Under the pieces are notes generated by a model that did no database searches, was not told the origin of the DNA, and worked only from the letters and a program-made list of their open reading frames with translations. Shown in pieces: positions 39,030 to 49,327 of a DNA stretch of 64,000 nucleotides; within the stretch, counting starts at the first letter, position 1, and each line of letters starts with the position of its first letter. The stretch is from Enterobacteriaceae endosymbiont of Donacia fulgens. Its GTDB lineage: Bacteria > Pseudomonadota > Gammaproteobacteria > Enterobacterales > Enterobacteriaceae. The translations under genes were made by a program, and so were the position numbers. Location: NCBI RefSeq assembly GCF_012567545.1, contig NZ_CP046182.1, positions 188,324 to 252,323 on the forward strand, in the 5' to 3' direction.

Positions 39030-39656
39030 TTATTTTTTACTAGTAATAATATTATCTACTAAACCATATTCTATCGCTTCTTGAGCTGATAAAAATCTAT
39101 CCCTATTTGTATCTTTTTCAATAATTGAAATAGATTTTCCTGTATGTAATGACATAAGCTTATTTATAGAATTTTTAATTCTTAAAATTTCTTGAGTATG
39201 AATTTCTATATCCGTTACTTGTCCTTGATAACTACCTATAGGTTGATGTATCATTATTCTGGAATTAGGTAAACAAAATCTTTTTTTTTTATTACCAGCA
39301 GCTAATAAAAAAGCAGCCATTGAACATGCTTGACCAATACAAAGTGTACTGATATCAGAATTTACAAATTGCATAGTGTCATAAATAGACATTCCTGATG
39401 TAATTATACCTCCTGGACTATTTATATATATAAATATATCTTTATGTGAATTTTCTGAATCTAAAAATAAAATCTGAGCAACTATTAAATTTGCCATATT
39501 ATCTTCAATAGGTCCTGTTAAAAAGATAATACGTTCTTTTAAAAGTCTAGAATAAATGTCATATGATCTTTCACCTCTAGAAGTATTTTCAATTACAATT
39601 GGGATTGTATTAGTTTGATTTTTTTGAATAATTTTATTATTTTTTTTATATGACAT
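39030..39656 (-). CDS. clpP: ATP-dependent Clp protease proteolytic subunit
   Basis: Tetradecameric serine protease chamber working with ClpX. The 208 residues (E. coli 207) contain the triad S112 (GQACSMAAF), H137 (RIMIHQPIG) and D186 ([11 protein letters not shown]), plus [12 protein letters not shown]. It leads clpP-clpX-lon; the upstream neighbour in E. coli, trigger factor (tig), is missing, so bolA is now adjacent. The short propeptide looks similar in length to the E. coli one. Confidence 0.97.
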   Translation of the reverse strand: MSYKKNNKIIQKNQTNTIPIVIENTSRGERSYDIYSRLLKERIIFLTGPIEDNMANLIVAQILFLDSENSHKDIFIYINSPGGIITSGMSIYDTMQFVNSDISTLCIGQACSMAAFLLAAGNKKKRFCLPNSRIMIHQPIGSYQGQVTDIEIHTQEILRIKNSINKLMSLHTGKSISIIEKDTNRDRFLSAQEAIEYGLVDNIITSKK

Positions 39657-39710
39657 TATTATCCTTTAATAAAAATGTTGTAAATTTTTTATAATTATAA
39701 AATAAAAATT

Positions 39711-40001
39711 TTATATATTCTGAATTTTTTCCCATTCAGATACTGTATAAGTATTTAATGATACTGAATGAATACTATTTATTTTTTTTCCTATAATATG
39801 ATAAATTAATCTATGACGAGTAATTAATGATTTTTTAATAAAAAAATTACTTACAATAATAATTTCTAAATGTGTTATTAAATTTTTAATATCATTATTA
39901 TTATTTTTTATATGATTATGATACTGACTATTATCATTAATTTTTAAAAATATAGGTTGTAATTTAGATATTATTTTTTTTTTTATTTTTTTTATAATCA
40001 T
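39711..40001 (-). CDS. bolA: BolA family protein
   Basis: Small protein that binds monothiol glutaredoxin with a shared Fe-S cluster and acts in Fe-S trafficking and stress-related morphology. The 96 residues (E. coli 105) match over IKKKIISKLQPIFLKINDNS at the start, the RHRLIYHIIGK helix with its conserved histidine, and SLNTYTVSEWEKIQ at the end. A central Asn-rich insertion replaces part of the beta-hairpin. It lies upstream of clpP where E. coli has bolA-tig-clpP. nfuA, another Fe-S carrier, is nearby. Confidence 0.85.
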   Translation of the reverse strand: MIIKKIKKKIISKLQPIFLKINDNSQYHNHIKNNNNDIKNLITHLEIIIVSNFFIKKSLITRHRLIYHIIGKKINSIHSVSLNTYTVSEWEKIQNI

Positions 40002-40097
40002 TATTATTGTATTTCCAAGATATTTAATTATTATTAAATAGAGAAATTTTCTTATGTTAAGTATTTTAATATTATTAATAATAATTTATTTAATATT

Positions 40098-40874
40098 TTA
40101 AATATTAGAAATTACTAATTTTATAATATTAGAATTACCAGCTAATATATTTGAAGAATTTTTATAATTATAATTCCCTATAAAATCTGTTATTAATCCT
40201 CCTGATTCTTTTATTATTAATTCTCCAGCAAGTAAATAATTAAAATTTTTTACATTATTATTAATATAACAATTAATTTTATTTGCGGCTAAATAAGCTA
40301 AATCTAAAGATATAGAACCACTAATTCTGATTGAAATTAAATTATTTTCAAATAAATTAATTAAATTAATATTTTTTTTTTTAAAAAAAAAATAATTAGT
40401 ATTTAAAGCAAATAACAAAAAATTATTTTTTTTGTATATATCACAACGTAATTTATATCCATTTAATTGAGCATTTTTACCTCTTATTGCAGTAAATAAA
40501 TCATTTTTTAATGGATCATATATTAAAGCAATTTCTGTTTTTTCTTTTATACAAATAGCTATCGATATTGAAAAATGAGGTATTTTTTTTAAAAAATTCA
40601 TAATTCCATCTAAAGGATTAATAATCCATATAGTTTTTTTATACTTAATAATAAAAAAATTTTCTTTATTTAAAATAATAATATTTTTTGAATATATATT
40701 ATAAAATATTTTTGTAATTATATTAATTAAATTTTTATTAATTTTTTTTATAAATACATTACTATCATAATTATTATTAAATATATCGATATTTTGTATC
40801 TCATAATTTTTTATAATAAAATTTCCAATATTTCGTATTATACGTATAGCAATATTAAGCATTGGAGAACGCAT
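40098..40874 (-). CDS. suhB: SuhB-like protein with altered inositol-monophosphatase active site
   Basis: E. coli SuhB is an inositol monophosphatase that also works in rRNA antitermination and ribosome assembly with the Nus factors. The 258-residue protein aligns from MLNIAIRIIRNIGNFIIKNYE through PHFSISIAI, YDPLKNDLFTAIRG and ISLDLAYLAA to SNILAGN. Key phosphatase residues differ: E67 of E. coli is N69, D84 is N86 in INPLDG, and the WD motif carrying D212 is lost (FNYLLAGE). D87 is kept as D89. Catalysis is therefore doubtful, and the non-enzymatic Nus role is the likelier reason for retention (inference). Divergent from nfuA. Confidence 0.88.
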   Translation of the reverse strand: MRSPMLNIAIRIIRNIGNFIIKNYEIQNIDIFNNNYDSNVFIKKINKNLINIITKIFYNIYSKNIIILNKENFFIIKYKKTIWIINPLDGIMNFLKKIPHFSISIAICIKEKTEIALIYDPLKNDLFTAIRGKNAQLNGYKLRCDIYKKNNFLLFALNTNYFFFKKKNINLINLFENNLISIRISGSISLDLAYLAANKINCYINNNVKNFNYLLAGELIIKESGGLITDFIGNYNYKNSSNILAGNSNIIKLVISNI

Positions 40875-41067
40875 ATATTATTTCTCATTTATATTTATTA
40901 TAATATTATAAATTAAATAATTAAATAACATTTTTTTTATTTTATAATAAAAAATTAATATTTAAAATATTTATTTTAATAAAAAATTTTTTATAAAAAA
41001 TATTGTTTTTTTTTAAAAAACATATATTATTTAAAATAAATATTTTAAATAATTTATTTTATTAATT

Positions 41068-41643
41068 ATGTTACAAATAACAAAATCAGCTCAAGAATAT
41101 TTTTTAAAATTATTATCAAAAAAAAATAAAAATATATGTATTAGAATTTCAGTTTTAATTAAAAATAATATATTTAAAGGAAATGTTTCTTTTTGTGATA
41201 TACAAAAAATTAAAAATAATGATATTAAATTAAATTTTAAAAAATTAAATATATTTATAGACTATAATAGTAATAAATTTTTAGAAGATATAAAAATAGA
41301 TTTTATAAAAAAAAAATTATCTACAAAATTAGAATTTATAGTTTTAAATAATAAAAAAATAAAAAATAATAAAAACATACAAAATCTTAAAAAAGATATT
41401 GATAATTTTTTAAAAAATATTATTAATCCTAAATTATTAAATCATGGAGGATTTATTACATTAAAAAATATAACAATTAATAATATTTTATTATTAGAAT
41501 TTCATGGTGGATGTCAAGGATGTTCAATGAGTAATCATACATTTAAAAATTGGATTGAAAAAGAAATAATATATAATTTTCCAAATATTAAAGGAGTATA
41601 CGATATAACTTTTCATAAAAAAAATAAATTATCTTATTATTAA
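41068..41643 (+). CDS. nfuA: Fe-S biogenesis protein NfuA
   Basis: Carries and delivers [4Fe-4S] clusters to apoproteins. It has 191 residues, equal to E. coli NfuA: a degenerate A-type N-domain (MLQITKSAQEYFLKLL; KGNVSF) and the Nfu C-domain with cluster cysteines C149 and C152 in GGCQGCSM, ending NKLSYY. Likely clients in this window include the Fe-S enzyme IlvD. It lies alone on the plus strand, divergent from suhB with 193 bases between them. Confidence 0.95.
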   Translation: MLQITKSAQEYFLKLLSKKNKNICIRISVLIKNNIFKGNVSFCDIQKIKNNDIKLNFKKLNIFIDYNSNKFLEDIKIDFIKKKLSTKLEFIVLNNKKIKNNKNIQNLKKDIDNFLKNIINPKLLNHGGFITLKNITINNILLLEFHGGCQGCSMSNHTFKNWIEKEIIYNFPNIKGVYDITFHKKNKLSYY

Positions 41644-41763
41644 ATAAATAAGTATATCATTTTTTATTTAAATATTTTATGATTCTTAAAATATATAATT
41701 ACTATTAATTTATTAGTATAAAAATATTTATTTATTCAATATTTAAATAAGGAATAAAGATAT

Positions 41764-42654
41764 ATGCCAGTAATAGTTCCAAAAAAATTACCTGCTATTA
41801 ATTTTTTAAAAAAAGAAAATATATTTTTATTAATAAAATCTAAAAAATATCAAAAATATTCAAATTCATTAAAAATACTTTTTTTAAATTTAATGTTTAA
41901 AAAAATTGAAACAGAAAATCAAATAATTAGATTATTATCTAATTCTTCTTTATTTATAGATTTATCATTATTATCTGTAAGAGATAATAAATCATCTAAT
42001 AATTTATCAATAAATCATATTAATAAATATTACTTAAATTTAGATCAAATTTATAATAAATATTATGATGGTTTAATTATTACAGGAGCTCCTTTAGGAT
42101 TAATTAATTTTACAGATATAAGATATTGGAAAGAATTTGTAAAAATTATACATTGGGCAAAAGAACATGTTAATTCTATTTTTTCTATATGTTGGTCTGT
42201 ACAGGCAATACTAAATATATTATATAATATACCAAAAAAAATTAATCAATCAAAAATTTTAGGTATATTTAAACATAAAATTTTATTAAAAAAAAATTTT
42301 TTAGTTCAAGGATTTGATGATTATTTTTTTGTTCCTCATTCTAGATATTCTGATTTTTCTTTAAATTTTATAAAATATTATACTGATTTTAAAATTATTT
42401 CTTATTCAAAAAAAGCTGGTGTATATATTTTTTCAAGTAATGATAATAAATATATATTTATTACTGGTCATCCGGAATATGATGCATTAACAATAAATCA
42501 AGAATATTTAAATGATTTAAAAAATGGATTAAATATTAATTTACCATATCATTATTATCCTTTAAATAATCAAAAATTAATACCAAAAATTAATTGGAGA
42601 AGTCATGGTAATTTATTATTTTTAAATTGGTTAAATTTTTTATTTTATAAATAA
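41764..42654 (+). CDS. metA: Homoserine O-succinyltransferase
   Basis: First dedicated step of methionine synthesis: succinyl-CoA plus homoserine. The 296 residues (E. coli 309, last residues missing) carry the catalytic C143 in ICWSVQA, the GHPEYD motif with histidine and glutamate, SRYSDF and the C-terminal WRSHGNLLFLNWLN. The residue matching E. coli G111 is G112 (TGAPLGL); glycine there goes with succinyl-CoA use and glutamate with acetyl-CoA in this family. This ties the enzyme to succinyl-CoA from sucAB. The gene has an AAGGA site and is followed by proS. Confidence 0.96.
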   Translation: MPVIVPKKLPAINFLKKENIFLLIKSKKYQKYSNSLKILFLNLMFKKIETENQIIRLLSNSSLFIDLSLLSVRDNKSSNNLSINHINKYYLNLDQIYNKYYDGLIITGAPLGLINFTDIRYWKEFVKIIHWAKEHVNSIFSICWSVQAILNILYNIPKKINQSKILGIFKHKILLKKNFLVQGFDDYFFVPHSRYSDFSLNFIKYYTDFKIISYSKKAGVYIFSSNDNKYIFITGHPEYDALTINQEYLNDLKNGLNINLPYHYYPLNNQKLIPKINWRSHGNLLFLNWLNFLFYK

Positions 42655-42705
42655 AAATATTTTATATAAATTTTTTTAAAATATTTAATTTTAAAAGGAG
42701 TTTAA

Positions 42706-44460
42706 ATGTTAACAAGTAAATATTTATTTTTTACATCTAAAAATAAAATACATAATAATAATATGAATAGTTATTCCTTAATGATTAAAGCAGGAATGAT
42801 TAGAAAATTATCCTCAGGGATATATACTTGGTTACCTACTGGATTAAGAGTAATTAATAATTTTAAAAAAATAATACATTATTTTATGAAAGATATAGGA
42901 GCAATAGAATTATTATTACCTATATTACATCCAAGTAATATATGGAAACAAAGTGGACGTATAAATGATTATGGTGATGAATTATTAAAAATTTTAGATC
43001 GTAAAAGACATAGTTTTATTTTAGGACCTACACATGAAGAAGTTATAACTTATTTAATAAAAAATGAAATTAAATCATATAAATATTTACCTATTCATTT
43101 ATATCAAATCCAAACAAAATTTAGAGATGAAATTAGATCACGTTTAGGAGTTATACGTTCTAAAGAATTTTTAATGAAAGATAGTTATTCTTTTCATATA
43201 GATGATTTATCTTTAAAAGAAACTTATAATATTGTATTAAAAACTTATAAAAAAATATTTAATATTATTAAAATAAATTTTTTAATGATAAAAGCAAATA
43301 ATAATGTTATTGGAGGTGATATTTCTCATGAATTTCATATTTTTTCTCATAATGGGGAAAACTCGATTTATTTATCTAAAAATAAAAAATTAATTTTAAA
43401 TAAAGAATTAGGAGAATATTTTATTTATAAAAAAAATAATATAAATAAAAAAAAAATTCTTAAAAAAAAAATATTAAATTTAAAAAATTGTTTATCGTAT
43501 AAACATTTAGCTAAAATTTGTAATACATCAATAAAAAATATTATTAAAACAAATATTATACAAACATCAGATAAAAAAAATCCTTTTATTGCTTTATTAA
43601 TTAGAGCTGATTATAGATTAAATTTACATAAAATTCAAAAAATTAATAATAAAATAATTAAAATTTTATCAGAAGTAGAAATAGAAAATTTTTTTAAAAT
43701 AAATATAAATTCAATAGGTCCTTTTAATTTAAAAATTCCTATTATTGGAGATTATTCTATAATTAATATGTATAATTTTATTATAGGATCTAATATTAGA
43801 GATACATATTTAATTAATGTAAATTGGAAAATAGATTTACCTATACCTAATAATATTAAAGATATTCATGATGTAACTAAAAATAGTTTAATTTTAAATA
43901 ATAAAAATTTAGTAAAAATTAAAAATACTATTGAAATAGCACATATTTTCCAAATTGGAACAAAATATTCTAAAACAATGAATGCATATATTTATGATAA
44001 AAATAAAATTAAAAAACCAATATATATGGGATGTTATGGAATTGGAATATCAAGATTAATTGCAGCTATAATAGAACAAAATTATGATTCTCAAGGGATT
44101 TATTGGCCAAATTCATTATTAGCTCCTTTTTTAGTAGCAATTATTCCAATTAACATGAATAAATATTCTATAGTTGAAAAATATTCTTTTTTACTTTATG
44201 AAAGATTTAAATTATTAGGAATAGATGTAATACTTGATAATAGAAATTTAAATCCTGGAGTAATGTTTACAGATATAGATCTTATTGGAGTACCACATAT
44301 AATAATTATTAATAATCATAATATTCTTAATAAGAATATCGAATATAAATATAGAAAAACAGGATTAAAAAATATTATTTCTGTTGATTTAATTGTTGAT
44401 TGTATTTTTAATAAAATTAAGTTAAATAAATGTTTTAATATATTTTATTCCAAAAAATAA
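42706..44460 (+). CDS. proS: Prolyl-tRNA synthetase, with editing domain
   Basis: Charges tRNA-Pro. The 584 residues (E. coli 572) have class II motif 1 near IKAGMIRKLSSGIYTWLPTG, motif 2 in QTKFRDEIRSRLGVIRSKEF, the inserted editing domain (about 225-405) with the lysine in LNLHKIQKI that aligns to the deacylation lysine of E. coli, motif 3 MGCYGIGISRLIAA, and the anticodon domain. A strong AAGGAG lies 5 bases before the start. The last 26 bases overlap tilS on the other strand. Confidence 0.96.
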   Translation: MLTSKYLFFTSKNKIHNNNMNSYSLMIKAGMIRKLSSGIYTWLPTGLRVINNFKKIIHYFMKDIGAIELLLPILHPSNIWKQSGRINDYGDELLKILDRKRHSFILGPTHEEVITYLIKNEIKSYKYLPIHLYQIQTKFRDEIRSRLGVIRSKEFLMKDSYSFHIDDLSLKETYNIVLKTYKKIFNIIKINFLMIKANNNVIGGDISHEFHIFSHNGENSIYLSKNKKLILNKELGEYFIYKKNNINKKKILKKKILNLKNCLSYKHLAKICNTSIKNIIKTNIIQTSDKKNPFIALLIRADYRLNLHKIQKINNKIIKILSEVEIENFFKININSIGPFNLKIPIIGDYSIINMYNFIIGSNIRDTYLINVNWKIDLPIPNNIKDIHDVTKNSLILNNKNLVKIKNTIEIAHIFQIGTKYSKTMNAYIYDKNKIKKPIYMGCYGIGISRLIAAIIEQNYDSQGIYWPNSLLAPFLVAIIPINMNKYSIVEKYSFLLYERFKLLGIDVILDNRNLNPGVMFTDIDLIGVPHIIIINNHNILNKNIEYKYRKTGLKNIISVDLIVDCIFNKIKLNKCFNIFYSKK

Positions 44461-45757
44461 AAAAATTATCTTTTTTAAAAAGAGTTGCAGTACCTTCTTT
44501 AGTAATTAATTTATTTTCTAGTTCTGCAATTAATATATTATTATAAAATAATAATGGGATTTGTTCTCTTTTCCATTTAGGAATGGATAGTTTTTCCCAT
44601 ATAGAATTTATATTATTTTTATTTTTAAAAAAATATTTTTCTGAAATATTAAATTTTACATATATAATTTCATTATTTTTTGGTTTTCTAATATATATTG
44701 ATTCTTTTTTATAATTTAAATTAGTATTTAGTACTATCAATTTTCCTAGTTTATTAGGTAAAATAAGAGGAACTTTAACATTATTCCATAATAAAATATT
44801 ATTTTGTAAATTAGGAAAATATTTTATACAATATAAATAATTTTTATATTTACGAATAATATATGTACCAATTTTAATTTGGGAATTATTATTATTTTTA
44901 CAACAAACAATTTCATTCCATATCATAAGTAATATTTTTCTAGAAGGTAAATAACAATATTTGTTATATTCTATCCATTTTCTAATAATAAAATTTCTTT
45001 TTATTATATTAAAATTATATAATGGTTTAATAAATAAACTATTATCTTTTTGTATTAATTTGATTAATATCGGATTTATTAATTCTGTTAATAATTCCTC
45101 TTGTTCTTTATAATTTTTTATAGATCTAATAACTGAATTTTTAAAAAATGGCCATCTATTAGTTATTTTAGGTAAAATAATATTACGTAAAAAATTACGA
45201 TCATATTTTGTATTTTTATTACTGGGATCTTCTATCCATTTTAATTTTTTTTGTATAGCATAATTAATTATTTGTTTTTTACTTATTTTCAGTAAAGGAC
45301 GAAATAAAATTAGATTATCAAAAATTTTAATTCTAGATATTCCTGATAACCCTTTTGGTCCACTTCCTCTTTTTAAGAATAAAAAAAAATTTTCGCATTG
45401 ATCATCTAAATGATGAGCAGTTACTAAAATTTCATTTTTATAAATAATATTTTTAAAAATTTGATATCTTTTTTTACGAGCAGATTGTTCTATACTATTT
45501 TTACATTTAATATTTATATTTTTATAAATAAAAGATATATTCCATTTTTTACATTGTAGAAAACATTTTTCCATCCAAAAATTTGATTTATAATTTAAAT
45601 TATGGTTAATATGAATAGCCCTTAATAATAAGGGATATTTATCTCTTAATTTAAATAAATTATACAGTAATACTGTAGAATCTATACCCCCACTATATGC
45701 TATTAATATTTTTTTATATTTATATAAAATTTCTTGTATTTTTTTTTCTATCAACAT
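44435..45757 (-). CDS. tilS: tRNA(Ile)-lysidine synthetase
   Basis: Attaches lysine to C34 of CAU-anticodon tRNA-Ile so that it reads AUA. The 440 residues (E. coli 432) contain the PP-loop SGGIDST at 22-28, AIHINHNL, TAHHLDDQCENFFLFLKRGSG, GLSGI and the IEDPSNKNTKYDRNFLR motif. Its substrate gene is at 11660-11732. AUA is very frequent in this AT-rich genome, so the enzyme is essential. The gene follows dnaE after deletion of accA and others, and its end overlaps proS by 26 bases. Confidence 0.96.
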   Translation of the reverse strand: MLIEKKIQEILYKYKKILIAYSGGIDSTVLLYNLFKLRDKYPLLLRAIHINHNLNYKSNFWMEKCFLQCKKWNISFIYKNINIKCKNSIEQSARKKRYQIFKNIIYKNEILVTAHHLDDQCENFFLFLKRGSGPKGLSGISRIKIFDNLILFRPLLKISKKQIINYAIQKKLKWIEDPSNKNTKYDRNFLRNIILPKITNRWPFFKNSVIRSIKNYKEQEELLTELINPILIKLIQKDNSLFIKPLYNFNIIKRNFIIRKWIEYNKYCYLPSRKILLMIWNEIVCCKNNNNSQIKIGTYIIRKYKNYLYCIKYFPNLQNNILLWNNVKVPLILPNKLGKLIVLNTNLNYKKESIYIRKPKNNEIIYVKFNISEKYFFKNKNNINSIWEKLSIPKWKREQIPLLFYNNILIAELENKLITKEGTATLFKKDNFFIFWNKIY

Positions 45758-45796
45758 ATTTTAACATTTTTATTTTAAAATTAAAATAATAAAATT

Positions 45797-48700
45797 TTAG
45801 TTAAATTCTAATTTAACATTATTATCTAATAAATTAATAAATTTATCAAAATTATTTTCTTCTATAGAAATAAAATAAGATTTTTTATAAAAAATTTTAT
45901 TTTTAATATTGGAATTTTTATAAAAAAAGTATATTGGTATATTTTTTATATTTTTTTTTTGAAAAAATAAAATTTTTTTTAAATTTTTAAAAAAAAACAT
46001 ATTTTTCAAAATTTTCTTATTTGTAAAAATAATTTTTATACTATTTAAATATTTTTCTCGTATAGTTGTTATTTTTAAAATACTATTAACATCACAGATA
46101 AATAATTTTAATAAATTATTAAAATATAAAATCCCGTTTATAATAACAATATTATTTATCATAATAATATCATTTTTATTATTTAAAATATCTAATGATA
46201 AATGTACTTCAAGAATATCAGAACTATCATCTAAATCAAAAAAAATAAATTTTTGTTTTTTTTTATTATAAAAAGTACGTAAATTACTAATAATTCCTCC
46301 TATTGTTATTCTTTTAGGTAATTTACTAGTTTTTTTAAAATTAATAATAATATTTTTTATATTATTTTCTTTTGTATAAAATAAAATTTCTTTTAAATAT
46401 TTTTTTAATGGATGTCCTGTTAAATAACAACCTAAAATATTTTTTTCTTTTATAAGAATATCTTTTTTAGTCCAGAATAAATTTATATTATTATCAATAT
46501 ATTTATTATCTTGTAATAATATTTGATTTTTTTTATTAAATAAATCTATTTGACCTGTTTTTTTTTCTTCTAAATATTTATTAATAATTTTTGTAATTTT
46601 TTCTAAATTATTTATTAATAATCCTCTATTAAAATTAAAATCATCTAATGAACCAGATAATATTAATACTTCTATAATCCTTTTATTTATTTTTTTAAAA
46701 TTTATTTTAGTAAAAAAATCAAATATAGATTTAAAATAACCATGTTTTTTTCTAGCTTTTAAAATATTAAAAGCTTGTTGCTGACCAATACCTTTAATAG
46801 CTCCTAATCCGTATATTATATTACCATTTTTATCTACATGAAATTTATATAAACTTTTATTAATATTAGGTGGTAAAATATTAATTTTTAAATTTTTACA
46901 TTCATTAATTAAATAAATAATTTTATTTATATTATCCATTTCTGATGTTAAAACAGCAGCCATAAATTCAGAAGGATAATATAATTTTAACCATAAAGTT
47001 TGATAAGATATTAAAGCATATCCAGCAGAATGAGATTTATTAAAACCATATGAAGCAAATTTCGCCAAAAAATCAAAAATTTTCATAGATAAAGTTATAT
47101 TAATTTTTAATTTTTTTGAACCATATAAAAAACGTTTTCTTTGTTTTTCCATTTCTTTATGTTGTTTTTTACTTATTACTCTTCTTAAAATATCTGCTTC
47201 TCCTAAACTATATCCTGCTAATACTTGGGCTATTTTCATTACTTGTTCTTGATATAAAATAACTCCATAAGTAGATTGTAATATTGGTTTTAATTTTTTA
47301 TGTTGCCAATTTTTATCAGGATATGAAATGATTTCTCTACCATGTTTTCGGTTAATAAAATTTTCAACCATACCTGATTGTAATGGACCTGGTCTAAACA
47401 AAGCTAATAATGCAATTAAATCTTCAAAATTATCTGGTTTCAATTGTTTAATTAATTTTTTAATACCTTTTGATTCTAATTGAAATATACCCGTAGTTTT
47501 AGCTAATTTTAAAAAATTAAAAATTTTTTTATCATCTAATATAATATTATTAATATTAATTAATTCTTTGTTGTTTTTAATTAATTTTTTGTTAATCATA
47601 TTTATAGCATGATTAATTACAGTTAAAGTTCTTAATCCTAAAAAATCAAATTTTACTAAACCAATTTCTTCTATATCATTTTTATCAAATTGAGTAACTA
47701 TATTCTCTCCATTATAATCACAATATATAGTTGTATATTTTATAATATTATCAGGACATATTACAACTCCACCAGCATGTTTTCCTATATTTCTTATTGT
47801 TCCTTCTAATTTTATAGAAGTCAGTACTAATTCTTTGATATTATTATCTGATTTATATAAATCAGATAATTTTTTATTATTCATAAATGCTTTTTTTAAA
47901 TCAATGCCTAAATCAAAAGGTATTAATTTTGAAATACGATTAATAAAATCATATGGATATCCTAAAACTCTACCTACATCTCTTATAACGGATTTTGCAG
48001 TCATAGTCCCGAATGTTATAATTTGCAATACTAATTCCTTACCATATATTTCTTTTACATGATTAATTACTAAATCACGTTTTTCCATACAAAAATCAAT
48101 ATCAAAATCTGGTAATGATATTCTTTCTGTATTTAAAAATCTTTCAAAAATTAAATCAAATTTTATAGGATCTAAATTAGTAATATCTAAAACATAAGCT
48201 ACTAATGAACCAGCTCCAGATCCTCTTGCAGGTCCTACTGGGATATTATTTTTTTTTGCCCATCGAACAAATTCCATAACTATAAGAAAATAAGAAGGAA
48301 AACCCATTTTATTTATAATATTTAATTCATGATTTAATCTTTTTATATATATATTTTTTTTTATTTTAAATAAATTTGATTCAGGATATAAAATTTTTAG
48401 TTTTTTTTCTAAACTTATATAAGATTTTTTAATAATATATTTTTCTGGAGTTATGTTTTTTTTTATATAAAAATTTGGTAAAAAATATTTACCAAATGAT
48501 AAAAAAACATTACATCTTTTAGATATTTCTACGCTATTAGATAGCGATTCAGGAATATCTTGAAATAAAAAACACATTTCTTCTGTATTTTTTAAAAATT
48601 GTTCTTTACTATAAAGATATTTTTTATTAATTTTATTTAAATTATATCCTTTATTGATTGCAACTCTAATTTCATGATGATAAAAATCTTCTTTATTTAA

Positions 48701-49321
48701 AAAACGTACATTATTAGTTGCAACTATAGGAATAGAAAAATAACGAGATAATTTTAATATTGAATTAATATAAATTTCTTCATTATCAAAATTAGTTCTA
48801 GTTATTTCAAAATAAAAACAATTGTAAAAATATTTTTTAAAGAAATTAATTATTTTATTTATTAAAAAAAAATTTTCTTTTATAATGTTTATTCCTATCT
48901 CTCCCTGTAAACTCCCAGATAAAATAATTAATCCTTTATTATACTTTTTAAGTAAATTATAATTAATAACAGGACCTAAGTTATTATTATACCCATCTTT
49001 ATAAGCATGGAAAATTAATAATTTAATATTTTGTAATCCAATATTATTCATTGCTAATATAGTTAATATTGAATATTTATTTGAATTAATATTTTCAAAA
49101 TTTTTAATTTTTAAATCTACACCAATAATAGCTTTTAATCCTAATTGATGAGCTATTTTATAAAATTTTATTAAACCAAAAATATTATTAAAATCAGTAA
49201 TAGCTATTGCTGGCATATTTAATAATACACTTTTTTTTAATATTTGTTTAATTTTAGCTAGCCCATCTTTAATAGAATAATCACTATGTACATGTAAGTG
49301 AATAAATTTTGGATAATTCAT
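45797..49321 (-). CDS. dnaE: DNA polymerase III alpha subunit
   Basis: Replicative polymerase. The 1174 residues (E. coli 1160) consist of a PHP domain (HLHVHSDYSIKDGLAK, 8 onward), the palm with catalytic aspartates in LPDFDIDFCMEKRD, PVGPARGSGAGSLVAY, SYGFNKSHSAGYALISY, a helix-hairpin-helix region (YGLGAIKGIG), an OB domain and a weakly conserved C-terminus. The last 200 residues are very Lys/Asn/Ile-rich but open. In E. coli rnhB and lpxB lie upstream and accA downstream; all are absent, so fabZ now follows dnaE within 6 bases upstream. Confidence 0.97.
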   Translation of the reverse strand: MNYPKFIHLHVHSDYSIKDGLAKIKQILKKSVLLNMPAIAITDFNNIFGLIKFYKIAHQLGLKAIIGVDLKIKNFENINSNKYSILTILAMNNIGLQNIKLLIFHAYKDGYNNNLGPVINYNLLKKYNKGLIILSGSLQGEIGINIIKENFFLINKIINFFKKYFYNCFYFEITRTNFDNEEIYINSILKLSRYFSIPIVATNNVRFLNKEDFYHHEIRVAINKGYNLNKINKKYLYSKEQFLKNTEEMCFLFQDIPESLSNSVEISKRCNVFLSFGKYFLPNFYIKKNITPEKYIIKKSYISLEKKLKILYPESNLFKIKKNIYIKRLNHELNIINKMGFPSYFLIVMEFVRWAKKNNIPVGPARGSGAGSLVAYVLDITNLDPIKFDLIFERFLNTERISLPDFDIDFCMEKRDLVINHVKEIYGKELVLQIITFGTMTAKSVIRDVGRVLGYPYDFINRISKLIPFDLGIDLKKAFMNNKKLSDLYKSDNNIKELVLTSIKLEGTIRNIGKHAGGVVICPDNIIKYTTIYCDYNGENIVTQFDKNDIEEIGLVKFDFLGLRTLTVINHAINMINKKLIKNNKELININNIILDDKKIFNFLKLAKTTGIFQLESKGIKKLIKQLKPDNFEDLIALLALFRPGPLQSGMVENFINRKHGREIISYPDKNWQHKKLKPILQSTYGVILYQEQVMKIAQVLAGYSLGEADILRRVISKKQHKEMEKQRKRFLYGSKKLKINITLSMKIFDFLAKFASYGFNKSHSAGYALISYQTLWLKLYYPSEFMAAVLTSEMDNINKIIYLINECKNLKINILPPNINKSLYKFHVDKNGNIIYGLGAIKGIGQQQAFNILKARKKHGYFKSIFDFFTKINFKKINKRIIEVLILSGSLDDFNFNRGLLINNLEKITKIINKYLEEKKTGQIDLFNKKNQILLQDNKYIDNNINLFWTKKDILIKEKNILGCYLTGHPLKKYLKEILFYTKENNIKNIIINFKKTSKLPKRITIGGIISNLRTFYNKKKQKFIFFDLDDSSDILEVHLSLDILNNKNDIIMINNIVIINGILYFNNLLKLFICDVNSILKITTIREKYLNSIKIIFTNKKILKNMFFFKNLKKILFFQKKNIKNIPIYFFYKNSNIKNKIFYKKSYFISIEENNFDKFINLLDNNVKLEFN

Positions 49322-49327
49322 ATTTTT

